From the NCBI GenBank assembly GCA_033557835.1, contig JAWQRO010000068.1:1-63039 (forward strand): a stretch of DNA of 63,039 nt. Reading direction: 5' to 3'. The translations under genes and the position numbers were made by a program. Below, piece by piece: positions 21,201 through 36,200 of this stretch. Positions within the stretch are counted from its first letter, which is position 1. The number at the start of each line of letters is the position of its first letter. The notes under the pieces are model-generated. The model was not told the DNA's origin. It saw nothing but the letters and a program-made list of their open reading frames with translations, and made no database searches. The DNA comes from Helochares maculicollis. Its lineage: Eukaryota; Arthropoda; Insecta; Coleoptera; Hydrophilidae.

Positions 21201-24200
21201 TTATAAAAATAGTGATTTTGATCTGCACACATGAAACGGTTTATAACGTTTTTACACATTAGAGTTTCGATAGTTTCTAAGCTCTCAAATCGATCACCAA
21301 AACGACACAAAACAATTTAAAAAATTGTGCAATGTGCGAGTGGTTAAAAAACACTCGACGAAAACCACAAAACAGAGACTGATGCTAACGTGTACATTTT
21401 ACTGACCTATTTCATAGCCGATCCATCCCCCGTAATTTGAACAGAAGTAAAAAATGTGAAAATTTGGCACTATTTAGAGCTAAATAATTATCATCTATTT
21501 TTCTAAGAATTTTTAGACAAATACCATTTACTATTTAAGACAAACATTCATTAATTTGGACAAACAACTTTAAAAACAAATTATTTGGAGCTTATAAGGC
21601 TACTTTTTTTCCTTCTGAACATTTTGACGAATAGAGCAGCGATATGCATTGAATTTGACATGGCTAAATCTTTTTCTAGCTGTAGTACATTGCTTACAGC
21701 TGTCGCAAAGTCTTCAAAAGTTTGGTATTCCGGTATTCCTAAGCATTGCTGATTTGAGACTCTAATAACGTCTGTTGGGTGAAGTAACCTTTGATAAGTG
21801 AGGCCTCTTACTAAGCACAAATGTCGTAAATTTTCAGCTTCTCTGATTAAATAAGGAAACTTGATCGTAAACTGGAATTTGAGCGTATTTCCTAAGACGC
21901 TCGGTCGGGCAGTTAAGAATCCGTATTTTGAATCTACTTTAAAGTCAAGCATTTTATTTAGAGTTGTCATAAGTCTGTATACTCTAGAGTAAATCAACCC
22001 TATGTTCCCCGGTTTTTGGACGGAAGTGCACGTGACTATTCGAAGGTGATCTAAAACGTTAACCCAAGCTGCCAAATTTCCGCTGTTGCTTATAAACACC
22101 CCTCTTCCGTAAGACCAATGCTTTCCATGCAATCGATCGGAATTGGGAATGTTCCACAGTGGAATCAATAAGCCATTAGCGGCCAGAAGCACTCTGGCTT
22201 CTGATGGATCTTCCAATACTTCATTCATCGTATAATATATTCCACTGCCTTTTTCCTCAATTTCTTCCTCGCTGGCGTTTGGGTACAAAGCCGAGGCTAC
22301 TTCATCACTCAAAAGAGCAGTTGTTAGAATTCTTTCAACAGTTTCTAGCTGACCTACGTTTAGCGATTTCGGCAATTCAAAATCGGACAAGTTCCTAGTG
22401 CATTCTAAATTGCCCGATAAAATATTTTTCGCATGAGGGTCTAAATCCAAGTCGATATCAACAATGTCCAAGTCTTCACTTTCACTATCTAACACAAATT
22501 TGCTTTGGGGATGTATTGGCAGTTCCGTGTGCACATCAATACAGTTGATATCCTTGATGATCAATTCTAAAAACTCATCGAATACCTTGTAAACGTAATA
22601 ATCAGGAGCCACAATTCCTGCGGGAAAATCTTTTTCTAAATCGGCTCTAAACGATGGTTCTTGAGGAAGCTTTTTTACGCTAGGCCAAATAACGTCATAT
22701 AAATTATGATCCAATTTGGTCATTTTTAATTTAACTATATCATAAGTATAACGCTTCATATGCCTAGTTAAGGCAGTGCTCGTTGACATAAATGATGCGT
22801 TAGTATTGTTGGATACGGCTGAAATGGCATTGGAATTCCTCCGGCCGTGCAAGACGTTATAGCATCTTTCAAGGACCGTGATCATATCCTCATCGTCCAA
22901 CTTTTTTCTTGCAGAGTAGGTGTCACCGGGAACTGTGATTTAAATAAAAAATGTGCAGAACTCTTCAAAACACAAGAATGGACTAAAGTTTAGATAATAA
23001 TTGTCACTTGTCACTAAATTATATATGATTGCGGTAAGCAGCCAGTTTTGTTTATTGTCTGTATCTTCATGGCAAAAACATTCTTCTTCAATGGCCAATC
23101 GGATGGCCTAAGTAATTTGAAATAATGGAGTTAAACAAAACTGGATGCTATCCAAGTGACTAATTCTATGAGTTATTTGCAACAACAAGAAAGCTGCTAT
23201 AGTGATATAAAACTTATAAAAGATATTTACCTTTATCACCTAGAATTTCTTCCATCAACTCTTCCGAAGCGTTGAACTCAGTCAATAAAGTTTTATGGGA
23301 CATTTCGTCTTGGTTCGTTCTATAATACTCTGGAGTTTTCCCAAACTGCAAGAAAATCGTTTTGATTATATTACTTTTGTTTGAGTTGGACGTCATATTT
23401 GAAACGATTGAAAAGAAGGATTTGTTTGTAAAGAATATCCATCCGCGCACAAGAATTCATATACTTTGCACGCATCAAGCACTAATTTCTTACTGAAAAT
23501 TAGAGACAGTGAAGCTCGCTTCGGTATTGTCAGTGTACTTTATTGTGGGCAGCTAGGTAATCATAAACAGTTATATATTCATGAGTTCTTTTGTTGAAAG
23601 TATAGATTAGGATGAGCGTGTACATGATAAAAATAAGGCAACAGATTGCGTGCTATTGAAAGCCTGAGAAAAATCGATTTCTTTAATTGTCAAATACAAA
23701 TGGTCGTGTTTGAAGTATTGATGAGATTATAACCTAGATAACGAACCTTTCATGGAAGAAAGGGCAATGAATAAATAAACACGACTAATTTTCCTTTAAA
23801 CTTCGATGAATATTTCCAAAAAAACTTGACGCACATAATGTTAGTCATAAAGTTAAAGGTGGTCATTAAAGATGGGACAACAAACTACTTTTACTTTAGC
23901 GTACAGTATCAAGTATTTAAATTGATTTTTTATATGCCTTTTTTAAGGATTTGTTAGTTATACATATTAATGATATATCTGTAATTGAAGTCGATTATGA
24001 TTAAAGTTTTCGTAGATCTAAATTTTATGATTTGATTTTGATTAACGTCCATCCAACAAGGTTATAGCGGTACAAAGCTATTGCAAGTTTTAGTAAAATC
24101 TCATATCTCTTTTATGATTAATTATAGGCGTTTTTAATGACTTTGCTAGTATAAATCTTTTAAGTATGTTTTGCAATTTGTCAAGATTGATTTTTATCGA

Positions 24201-27200
24201 TAAATTTCAAACTTATTCAGAATTCAGGTTTCGTCAGTATTTGTGTAGTCGATTTTACGAATTTGGAATATTATTACAATTTCTTACCTAATTTTAAAGA
24301 CTTTTAGAGCTGAGTTTTCGGATTCTTCAGAGTTTAAAATCAAAAGTAATCTTGGAGATATTCCAAGGCTCTTCAGTTTTTGTATTTGTAGATTTGAGGG
24401 TTTATTACTAAGGTTTTTACATTCATTATATATATTCACCTTAGGATTAATATTAATTTAAGATTCTCATAATTTTAATAGAGATTATCTGAGTTTAGTT
24501 ATTTATATTTATTTTTTTATTTATTTTATTTATAGATTTGTAAGATATATTTACTAATTTTCATTATTTTTAGAAAGCTTTTTATTGATCATTTACAACT
24601 TTGAGGATTAATTTTAGGCATTTAAAAGAAGATTTTTAGATCCTTTTAGACTTATTCTTGAAAAATCTCTAATTATCTTGTTGCGATATTTTCGATTTAT
24701 AAATGGAATGATTAATATAAAAAGCAATAATCCTCTGTATCTTATTTAATCTAAGACGAATAATGTATTTCATCTATAGTATGAATTACTTAAGTGTTAG
24801 ATCAAAGTCTAGCATTATATTATATACAGATGAAATTGTCAATGCATCCAAATAAGTTGAATCTTCTCAAAATCATTACAGTTCTCGATGGCTTAATAGC
24901 CAAGAGCTAGGTTAAAAAGAAATAATTGATAAATGATAAAGTGTAAAAATTATTCTTTACAGTGAGCCCCGAAAATCCATAATTCAATCAATAAAGTATC
25001 AGTCATTCAAGTATTTTTATGTTACACATTATTATTAATGATCAAAAATTAAAAGATGAAGTATTGAACGACATAGATTTATTGTCATTATATGAACCCA
25101 CCACTACTTAAATAGCATGTATGGGGTGTGTTAGATAGAGAGTGTCCAGATTTTTGATGTATACTTGGAAGGCTTAGTTATGCGACCGTAGCGAATATTT
25201 TTTGTAAATTCTTGCAATTGCACTGTTTCAGCTCGGAACATGGTTTTAACTATGGATTTCTTTTTAGATAAAAGTGTATTTTGACGCAGGATAAATAATC
25301 TACATGCAATGCATACATTTGAAAATATGGTAGATATGTGTGAAAAGCATAAATAATTAATGAGGATCACAGCGACTACAAAGATGAAATTATATTATAT
25401 TTTTATATGTTATGAGGATGTCATTTAAGTTCTACTCACCACTCACTGGCGGTTTTGATAAACAACGTCTATTTCCAAAATATTTCAATCGCAGCACTAA
25501 TAGAAATTTAGAAAGAAACGCAACATTTTCAGTATTTCTAATAACGTATTTGCTTATGTAAACGAAACAAACGAACCGTATCTTTGTGATAGTGAGTCGC
25601 AAACTAAAATATTTAGTGGTATAAAAGTGAAAACTGTTTTGGCATTTCGATTAATAACTATTATTTGTATTGTTGTCGAATAAGAGATGAATGATAGTAC
25701 ACTTAACTTTTACATGCTTCGGACAAACACCCCTCTTCGTGTCTATCTGCCTAGTTATTACACAAAAATATATTAATGTAATTATCAAAGGCTTTATTGT
25801 GTTAGCATGAAAACTGTTTTTGCATTGTGTTTACTTTATGGGGTGAAATAAAAATGAGTCAATATTTACCCACCATCGATTAGTTAAAGCAAAATGAATA
25901 AGTATCTATGTACTAGGTATGTGGCTATATAAGCAGGGTACATACATTTAATACTGTTTAGCTCAATACACGCACATTGAATTTACGAAACGTCTTGAGG
26001 GTAACAGCACCCATAATAGTGCTTATTACTTATAGCAATAAGAAAAAAATTATCGAAAGTAAAAAGGAATAATTAATGTTGCATGAGAGTAATTCAGAAG
26101 AACGAATCGATTTTGTATTATACATAATAATTTTGAGGACATGTGAATAAGCATCTAAATAATAATGATATTTCAGTTATTTTAATAAAACAAATAATTT
26201 CTAACTATTGGCATATTTAATCAAAGTATATTTTTTACAATTACTGGAACTAAGTTTAAAAAATTCTTTAAGACAATTCAGTTGGGTAATAGCCAATTAT
26301 TTAATAAAGTTGCAACTTCACATAGCATCAAAATCATATAACATGTTTGATTTCATTATCAGTAGTAAGTGCATCGCATTTATTTTATTAACGTTTATTT
26401 TTGAATGTAAATAATTGTTGATGTAAAAAAAAGAGCGAGGATTTCAATGTATTGTGCTACAAAGTTTACTAAATACCCTGTGCGTGGAGGCTAATTTTAG
26501 TCAACAGTTTGATTTATTCCGAAATATAGAAATTTTTCAGTATTCTTAGAAATTGCTGCAAGGAGCAGATCTTTGATATTTCTTCGTTTGGATATTTGCA
26601 TACGTTTTTAAACTTAAAAGAAGAATTATGGTCCAGTTCAATTCAACTTCTTATCGTCTTTGTATTTTCCTGAACCTTATCCCACCAGCTTTTTTAGATA
26701 TTTGTATCTTGATACTTGTTTTAAAAGTTTTTTTAAATCTATTAGAATGTGAGCTTTAGAGTAAGAATCTCTTCGTTTAGTGATTACGATAACCTTCATC
26801 TTATATATTAATAATTGTTCACGTTCCCTCATTTACTTTAAAATTTGAATATATTTTGTTTAGAAATCTTCATTAAAACTGGCTTATGAGTCTGTCTAGT
26901 TTTCCTATGTAATTTCGGTTTGGTGCCAGAATACATTTTTTCTACACTTTGAATCTCTGATGCCTGACTAGATCTGTGGAGCTACTGTTGCTTAAGCTAT
27001 TTCAATTTTTGAGGACCTTTTTTATTATTAGTACACAATAAATACAAACTAGAAAAATGTCAGTATTATCAATTTGCTTCAGACATTCAAGTTTTAAGAC
27101 TTTTTTAAAGACCCAATTAATGTTGCTTTATGCAAAAAATCAAGTTAAAACAAATTAAGTTGATACTTACAACATTTATAGAAATTTTAATTGGTGGAAA

Positions 27201-30200
27201 TTTTTGAAACTAAATTTTACGAAAATTAGAGATCAAAGATCAACTGAAAAACGTTTCGCCGAATCTTTAGAGATATTATGAATATTTTTAAGTCATGGTG
27301 ATGTGATTCATTCAATTGAAGCTGCGAGCAATTGTCAATAGCATGAATATAAAAACTCTTAACGTTGAAAACCATACTATACTTAAACTATGTTATTTAT
27401 ATTTCGTCAGAAAATAATTAAACATATAAATATCTTCTATCCATTCCACAACATTACTCACCTTATCTTCTAATTTATTGTTGGCACCTAAATGTAACAG
27501 TAAGTTATAATAATGTCCATTGTCAGCTATCGTTGCGGCGTAATGAAGGGGACTCCTTCCATTATCGTCAGTAATTTGAACGGTCTCAGGAAATCTTCCA
27601 GCCAAGTATCGAACTATACTGGTATTTCCAAAAATAGTTGCAACGTGTAACGGTGAAGCTCCATTAGGAGATATTTTATCTCGTGCAATGGCGAACTTAC
27701 GCCTATCCAAAGCAGCTTGCAAATCTTTTAAGCTACCATCTCTAGATGCCATGTGTATTTTATTGATTTTTGTCTAAAGAGAAACTTACACTTACAATTT
27801 GCTTTAGTGTTGTAGCAAATCTTGCAAAAGTATTGTCAAAGAAACCGACAAACTTACCATATATACAGGAACGTTATCCAAGAAAGATTGTAGTTCTGGA
27901 CTTTCTGTTTGCTGCCCCACCAATTTTTCCCCGTCACCATTAAGTACTAAAGCGGCCAGTTGCTCCATATTACCAGTTTCTACAAGACTTCGAACTTCAG
28001 AATCACTGGTTTCGTCTTTGGATGCCCCTCGGCCTTCATTGTTAAGTGTTTCAACTTCATTTTCCCCATTAACCACACCTTCTATAACTCCTTCATTATC
28101 ATCAACGGGACTTAATTCGTTAATTCCACTTGTTTGTATTTCATTACCTTCGATTTGCTGAGTATTCGAAGACGGTCTTGAAGACAATCCGTTTTCAATA
28201 AATTGCGGCGGTTCTTCGTTTTGTATCCCATTCTTGCCATAAGAGTCTTCCAATTTGGGTATAGGACTGTCTGAAACTGTTGAAGGTTCAGGGGTGATTT
28301 CTTTCTCAGGTTCATTTTCAACCTGTTGGATCTCTATTTCAGGTTCAGGATTAGGACTTGTCAATAAATCAGTGTTATTTGCATGAAGCTCAGGTGAACC
28401 AATATCAACTGTAGGATCAATATCAGGACTTAAATCAAGCTGATTATATGAATCTTGCAGAGGATCGTCGAGGTTTGAAGTAGGATCGGGATTGAAACTT
28501 AATTCAGGAATTGTATTTTGCTCAGGATTTACATCTAGCGCAGGGTTGGTGTCAAGCTCATTACTCGCAAAATTTGCATCAAGCGCAGGATTTGAATCTA
28601 TATCAGGGTTTAAGTCAATGTCAGGGTTTGACTTGGGACTTAAAGCAGCTTCAGGTTCAGGAGAAGGTTCTTTCTGTGCCTCTGGTGTTGGCGTTGGATC
28701 CCGTTCTAAGGGCGGTACCAAATCATTTTGAGAATCAGGTTCAGGATCAGGATCATAGTTTACATTTACTCCACTATCATCATCATTACCATTAATTTCC
28801 TTCGAAGAAATATCATTGTTATTCAGTTCTTCTAAACTTTCGGTTCTGTTTTCTTTTTCTTCGTATGGCAAACTATTCCCATTTGTTATTTTTGAAGCAG
28901 GGGCGGAATCTTCAGTTTTTAGTTCTTCTTGAACAATTGAAACTTTTTCTTTTTCTGTGGTATTTCCAAAGACATTATCCGCCTTTTTAGCTACTTTTAC
29001 TATCTCTTCAGTTGGTAAACTGGATACTAAAGCGTTCCAATCCCAATTTGCAGGAAAGGAATCTTTGGCCAATCGGGGACATTCTGGAATAACTTGTAGG
29101 ACCTTCGGGTCGATTTCGTTGCTTCTCGTTTTATAAAATGCTGCCGTTTTTTGTTTCTAACAAAAAAATTGTTTTTATATTTATTTGATATCAAATAAAG
29201 GGTTTATTTACATTATCTAATGCCGATTCGTCCGCTCCGGCTTGCAGAAGCAGATCGAACATTTTACCATTGTCTTTTACTAAAGATGAGTAGTGTAATG
29301 GGGTTCTTCCATCGTTGTCCACTTGGTTGACACTATTTGGATATGTTTCTGTTATGAACTGGGCGTGTTCTAGTCTCCCTAATCCTGCAGCCTACAATTG
29401 GAATGAAAAGTAAGAGACATTTTCTTTATTAGTTTTTCATGCTACTTGGGTTTTTTCGTGGTAATTTTGTTAAATTTAAGCAAACTAATATTTTACGCAT
29501 CAGAACATAATCTAGTATTAGAAATATATTAGATGACTTTAATCGCTGCTATACAAATACCGATGATGCTTTTCGATTTGGTTGTCCAACGTAGGTTGTG
29601 GAATCGGAAAATATCAATAAATGATTCTGCGGGCTGTTTTGGGCTGTATCAACAAGATAATAAGGACTTTTGGCATTGGTATTTAACAATAGGTGACACA
29701 TAAATCTACTGTTACACCTTAGAGTCAAATCGGTAGTCAGCTAAGGGAAAATCAACTGCTCAAAATGTCCAAAAATACAAGTCAATTGGCGAGGTTAAGG
29801 TATTCGTATTTTGGGATGCACAGAAAATTCGGTTAGTTGAGTATTTTGTAAAGTGCTACATAGTAAATAGCGATCGCGTTCAAAAGAAGAAGTCACGACA
29901 AAACAGCATCACGCATGGAATTATTTTCGCACCCATTCTTATGCGCAGACTTCCACAAACCGGTCTATGGACAGAGTTATAGCTCAAATGAGGAGGCGAA
30001 CTCTAAAACAGACTAACAATAAATCATTCAACAAGGAAGGTAAAGAAATGCTAGAGACACTTAGGAATGATTGTATCGTTCTAGAAGTTGAATTTTATCC
30101 TATAGACTTTTTAGCCGGTGACTTAAGAAATATACAGTAAACTGATAAAGTGTGTCAAAATTATCCTAAAAAAGTCCGGAAAAGCTGTAAAAAGTCAATC

Positions 30201-33200
30201 GAAAAATGCAAATGCAGCAAAAAGGTAAGTATTATAAATTAGCCTTTGCAAAACAGAATATATGATAACTGGAGATATCTAACAGGGTGTGGCCATGATA
30301 TTAATAGTAAAAACAGAGGATCATAGTTTTACTGTGGAAAGAGTAGAAGAATTAATATACTTAAAAGTAAGTATGAAATTAAATGGACAAGAATAATCGC
30401 AGAATAGCTAAAGGACGTAGAAATGTTGGAATGATATGGTCAGTAATGAAATCACACTTAATTAGACAAACCAAAAGAAGAATAACCAAGGCAGCATTTA
30501 AGGCTACATTTATTTATGCAAGTGAAAAGTGGTTTTTAAAGAAAGAACGCAATATGCTATAAAGACAGAAGCATAAAATAAAGAAGATATACAAAGAATC
30601 AAAAAGATCAGTAGCTATATAGACACAACTAATCTTTCCATGGGCAAAAGAATTTGAAGAAATATAGCGTAAGCAACATTAGATTAGTTAGAATCTTTAT
30701 TATTTTATTTTTTTGTTTATTATTTTCAGTACTACAGGTACGTGCAAGGTCTATAAGACCTGACGAAGAAATAAATAAAAAGTTCCTGTAAGTTGAAGAC
30801 AGAGACAAATACTGATTGAATACCACTTCAATATTACAAGGAAGTTTGTAAGTAATTGTTAATTATAATCCACTCAAATGCTTCATCGATGCGAGTTGTT
30901 TTCTGTAATCTAATTATAAATGATTGAGTAATTTATTACCTTTGTGTTACTAATTTATTTGAATTGTTTCAAAGTAACTGACATCAGTAATGCATTATTA
31001 TTAGTATTAATTTTAGTTCTTTGTTTTTATTGCAGCTACTCAATAAATATTTAATTGGTATACCTTATGCAAAACCGTCAATCCATTTGAATCCTTCCCT
31101 GATAAAACAATGGGTGGCACAGGAGCCATATGGTCTTTCAAACCTTGCAAATCATCATTGACAACGTCAGTATGAACATCCTTTATCAGAGCCTGTTGGA
31201 AAGAAAAATAATGTATTCTTTGAGTGCAAACAAGGAAGCACAAATACCATTATATGAGGAATCGCTTCCAGAAATTTCTTTATTTTCGGATTGTTGCTGT
31301 GTTCCACCAGTAATTTGGAACCGTGTCCTTCCCAAACCACCTTTTGCAGGTGCCCCAAATCCCTCTGGTGAATCCATATTCTAATGTTAGATTTCTTAAT
31401 GACCAAACCTGGAGCAAAAAGTTCTTTCATGGTGGCAACAAGTTATATCATCTTATCAAGCTGCTATCTATTACACAAATGAAAGTAATAAAACCCTTCA
31501 ATAAGCCACGTAGCTCTATGTAGTCACGTGTTCTTGAATACACTTTTTATAAATATTTTAGTGTTACTTTATCGATTCTAATCCACATTCAGAGGTTGTA
31601 ATTTGGCTTAAAAGGCTTCATGAAGGCTAAGACCTATTTACTGATAATGCAGACAAAATTGGTCAACATCTGTCTGAATTTCAAACCCTAAATCATTTAT
31701 TCATCTTCCAACGTCAAATTAAATTTGCCTTGAAAGTACGGAGGTGTAATGATAGGTCGATAAATAGAAATTCTTAGAAAGAATCAATAGCAGACGTGTT
31801 TTTACCGGCTAAATTAGACATTGATTTTATAGGCTGATAAATAATAAATATACAGAAATGAACTTACTGTCTTTGGTCGCGGTGCTTTTCCTGGAATTAT
31901 TTAGCGACTTGTGGAGGCTTGGAAGCTCCAATTCCGATGAATTATTCATGTAGTACTTGGCTGAGTGCTGGCGATGGTCCAAAACTGAAGGATCTGCTCC
32001 TGATGACTTTAAAAGCTCTTGGATGGCAGCTGGATTGCGGCACATAGGTGTGTAATGATAAGCCGTGCGACCTTCCTAAAGAGCAAACAAATCAATAGAA
32101 CTAAAAATGAGATCAACTTTTACTTACGGCATCTTTTAAAGATGCTACATGCGGAAAGTTTTCTATTAACCACTTGGAAATGTCACCCAAATCGTAATAA
32201 ACAGCCTTATGTAGCAATCCCACACCAGCTTCGTCTTTGGCCAAAACGTATTTTTTCTTTTTCTCTGGTTCTTCTTCTAGTAAGGACTGTAATTCTTCCA
32301 GTCGTCCACTGTTTACGGCGTCATGGAGAAGATTCAACTTTGACTGAAATATTAGAAGACCATCGTTAAATCTATAAATTTACAACTCAATTTGAAATGG
32401 GAAGGCCTATTAATCTGCGAGCCTTGAAACAAAAAACAGATACTGTCACACTAACCCCCACCCCAAAACCTTAATTGAGTGGTGTAATTAAGGGAAACAA
32501 GGTCGATCACGTTTTTCTATCTAAATAACATATAATTACTGATTGGAACAATATTGACAGCGTGTGGTTGCCTGCAAGTATAGTAATTATTTTATTAGAA
32601 CAGCCCCATGTTCTGTGACAAATTCCAGCGAATTATTTAATTACAAGTTTGTTTAAAAATGAACAATGGTATTTTTGGGGTGAGTTAATAAAAGGACAAT
32701 AGTAGTTTTTCCAATAAAGCCCAGAAAATTCTAAAAGAGAAAATGTCATAAAAACAAGTCTGTAGCTTTGGATGGCAGGCTATAGGTAAATAAAGGACTG
32801 GAATTCGATAAGAATTAAATTAATGCGACCATTCGCATTGTTCAATTAGCTTTCTTAGCACGCGATCCTCTGTAGTTCGATTTTGTAAAAGAATTATTGC
32901 AAGCACAACGAGCTACTTACAATAGTAAAGTCACTTGTTTGTACTTTATTCTTACATAGTATACTACACACTTAACTGCGGATGCGATAGCGTTGAAAAT
33001 GTGAAGATTTCATCGTTAAAACTTACCATTAACGCCGGAACATTTTTGAGATAAGTACGGACTTTATAGTCTGCAGAATATTCACCGACGAGTTTTTTCC
33101 CTTGTCCTTCCAAAACCACTTGTTCTAATTTGTCGATATCGCCACTTCTTATAAGTTGTTTGATATGAGCTGAGCTGAGTTGAAGGACTGCAATGAATAA

Positions 33201-36200
33201 TAATTTAATAGCTTTATGTGTTGCAGCTTTTTTGTTTTGACATAAAAGTTTTAATTTACAATTATTTTACTACAGCTACACATTTTTTTAACTCATTACT
33301 TTGATACTGTAACCTTGCAGGTTTGGATTTTTCGCATTTATTTGTGCGTCTTGTTCTAGCGCAGATTATTTTGCTCTGTATTTACTAATCCGATTTTTGT
33401 TTTATGTTATTGAATAATGTATGCATTCGTAGGAAAACTAAAGTAAAATATCACCATCATTTTTTTTACTATACTAGCATAAAGAGCCTGAGTTAATCCT
33501 TATTATAAAACTATTCTAAATTTAAATAGCTATAATTCTATTTTAAGTGCAAAGTACATGAAAAAGTCATGGAAAAATGTAAAATTTTAGCTTTAATTGT
33601 ACTCGTCGTTGTTAATGATGCCGGCAAGCACTTTTAAATTGTAGATTACCAAACTGCTATCTACAGCAACGAATTATTAAAAGCAAAACTGAAAAATAAT
33701 TTATTTGAATACATTCTTTATTATTTACTTTGCACATTTTGTTTTTGGAACAGAAGTGTTTTAAACTATAGTTAACTTCTCCTTAAGTAGGCATGAGCTT
33801 TCGAGCTCTTGGTATTGATAATCAATATTTTTGAATGAAGCTAGTGCGTCCAATACTAATGATACGTTTGCTCTCACTTTAATTCACATTCTGAAAATTT
33901 ACTGTTAAACTTCTACTTGATACTTTATACTACTTGATAATTTATTTTTATTCAATTTGAATTTTTAAATACGTTCACCTGAAAGAATTAACCAATAGTT
34001 TGATGAAATAAGTGTAAGAAACACCTACATATATTGACATACACTCACATGTTATTGCTTGTGTTGTAAATTTAATAGTTGAATTCATGGGATCACAAAA
34101 ATTAAAATTAATTAATATACATTTTCTCTGATATTATGAACTCGAGATTAATTCCTAAGAGTATGTAGTGTAGTTTTATGTTACTGGGTTGTATATTTAA
34201 AATTTTAAAAAATGGCATAAAATATTTTCTCCATACTACAATTGGTTACATTGATACGTGTAAGTAAAATGCCGAAATTGATGTAGGGATTGTAGATTTC
34301 ACCTTCAATTTATTGAAATAGAACTTTCTGAACTATTGTTACGGTCGTTGAAGTCTCCAGTTTTAGATTTCCTATATCGTTTTGCTTGACAATTTAGCAA
34401 TAAACACTCATAAAAAGTGACAATTTGAAGTCCCATCCGAAAATATACATGAAACAAATAAGATTTCTATCCAATTAAATAATTTAGATCTTCGCTTGCT
34501 GTAACTTGATGTCGCAATTAGCTACAAGTTTCGTAAGCATTGTGTATGTGTGCATTTGTAATTTGTTTTCATCTCTCTTCAGCTTTTTTTTATTAACGTG
34601 CTATAGCATATTGGTAAAGAAATCTAGCCCCATTGACAAAGACGTTCATTGCACTCAAGCAATCTTGCTATCTCATTAATAATTAGTAGATACAATATTT
34701 AGACTTGATCAAAGCATTGGTAGTGAAACTTTTTAATTTTGGAAATAAACATGGTTAAAATTGATCAATATTAAATTATAGCAACGTAAAAAACCGAAAC
34801 ACTACAATAGATTATTATTTTTGGAGTATGGTATGCTCATTTTTTATTGTGATTAAAATTCGTGGGTAGACGAACGAACGCTTGTTCGTTTCGTAGCTAA
34901 CTTGCTGTCTTTGGCTTTTGATAACAACAAACATCTTATTATTCTGTACAACATGCATTTCTAAATGACAATGTTGCCTTTCTGTTTGGGTTTTATAATA
35001 TATTTTATATATTTTTTTAGCTAAGATCATAATATTGATACACTTATTTGGTTTTTCACCCAGAAAATGTCTTATTTCTCTACCATCCCAAATGATAGTA
35101 AATTCGAAAAGCATTAAGTCTATATTAGCATATTGATAATAACATAATATATATAGTATCTATATTTAATTCAGTAAATATAAGCTATTAATATTAATGT
35201 TTGCATGTAGTGTATCAGAAAAATCAGCAACCGAGATATCGCAGAACTTGGCGTTTTGATTAAATGCATTAGAAATAACAAAATACTCATTTAGGAATGA
35301 AAATAACTTTACAGGTGGATTTAATTACAATTGCAATATTTGGAATAAATTACTAAAGATGTGGGGTCTTTTGTTTTGGCAATAAGTTTTAAAAATAATT
35401 AAGATTTGAACGCTGCTCCATATATTCATGCATTCAAAGTCGAAATGCTATTTCGATAAATAAATAACTTAATCCTTAATTGTCGTTATCATTTTGATAA
35501 ATATTACTGACGGTTTTGATTATTTCAGATTCCATTTTAGATTAATCTATTACCCCATATTTTGAACAATTGGGGTTAAAGCAATTTATCCAATTATATT
35601 TAATTAAAGCAGTTTTGACATACATTTCTAAAGTGATATTAGTTGGACCATGAATAAGTAGAAGTTTATTAAAAATATATTTATTTGTTGTTACTATATT
35701 GAACCATTCTCATTTTGTTAGAAATTTATAGGCGCCTACATAATTTTATTGATTCCATAAATATGTAGTGAAGGTATTTTGAAAGTTTCAGATGCCAGCT
35801 TGTTGTCAATAAACCTCTACTGAGTCATTCGTATTTGTCAATCAATAATAATTGAGAGCTCTTTATGAACTTTATGTCCTGTTTATCTATTCCAGATATT
35901 GAATGATTGTATTGCTCATCTAACATTTACATTGAAAAATCCTCCCTTCTTTTAGTTTCCTAATTGTTGTCTGTTTTGAATTCAGTACCTTCATTTTATA
36001 CTTCATCACTTTTCTCACCAGTTGTCTTAATTTCGGCATCTCAAACGCCCCTCTTATATATCAAGTTCCCATAGTTAACTTCTAAAAACGCTATTTTTGG
36101 ACTTTTTTGTGACGGTGATCTAGTTCTTTTTCGCATTATTTTCACCTGGGCCCAGTTTGTTAGCGTATCATGATTTATATTTTTTTTCTGTTTCCCTTAT

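Noticed and set aside
28492..28795. Two plus-strand open frames of 79 and 94 codons
   Set aside because: They are antisense shadows of the repetitive acidic exon 8 of the ankyrin gene.
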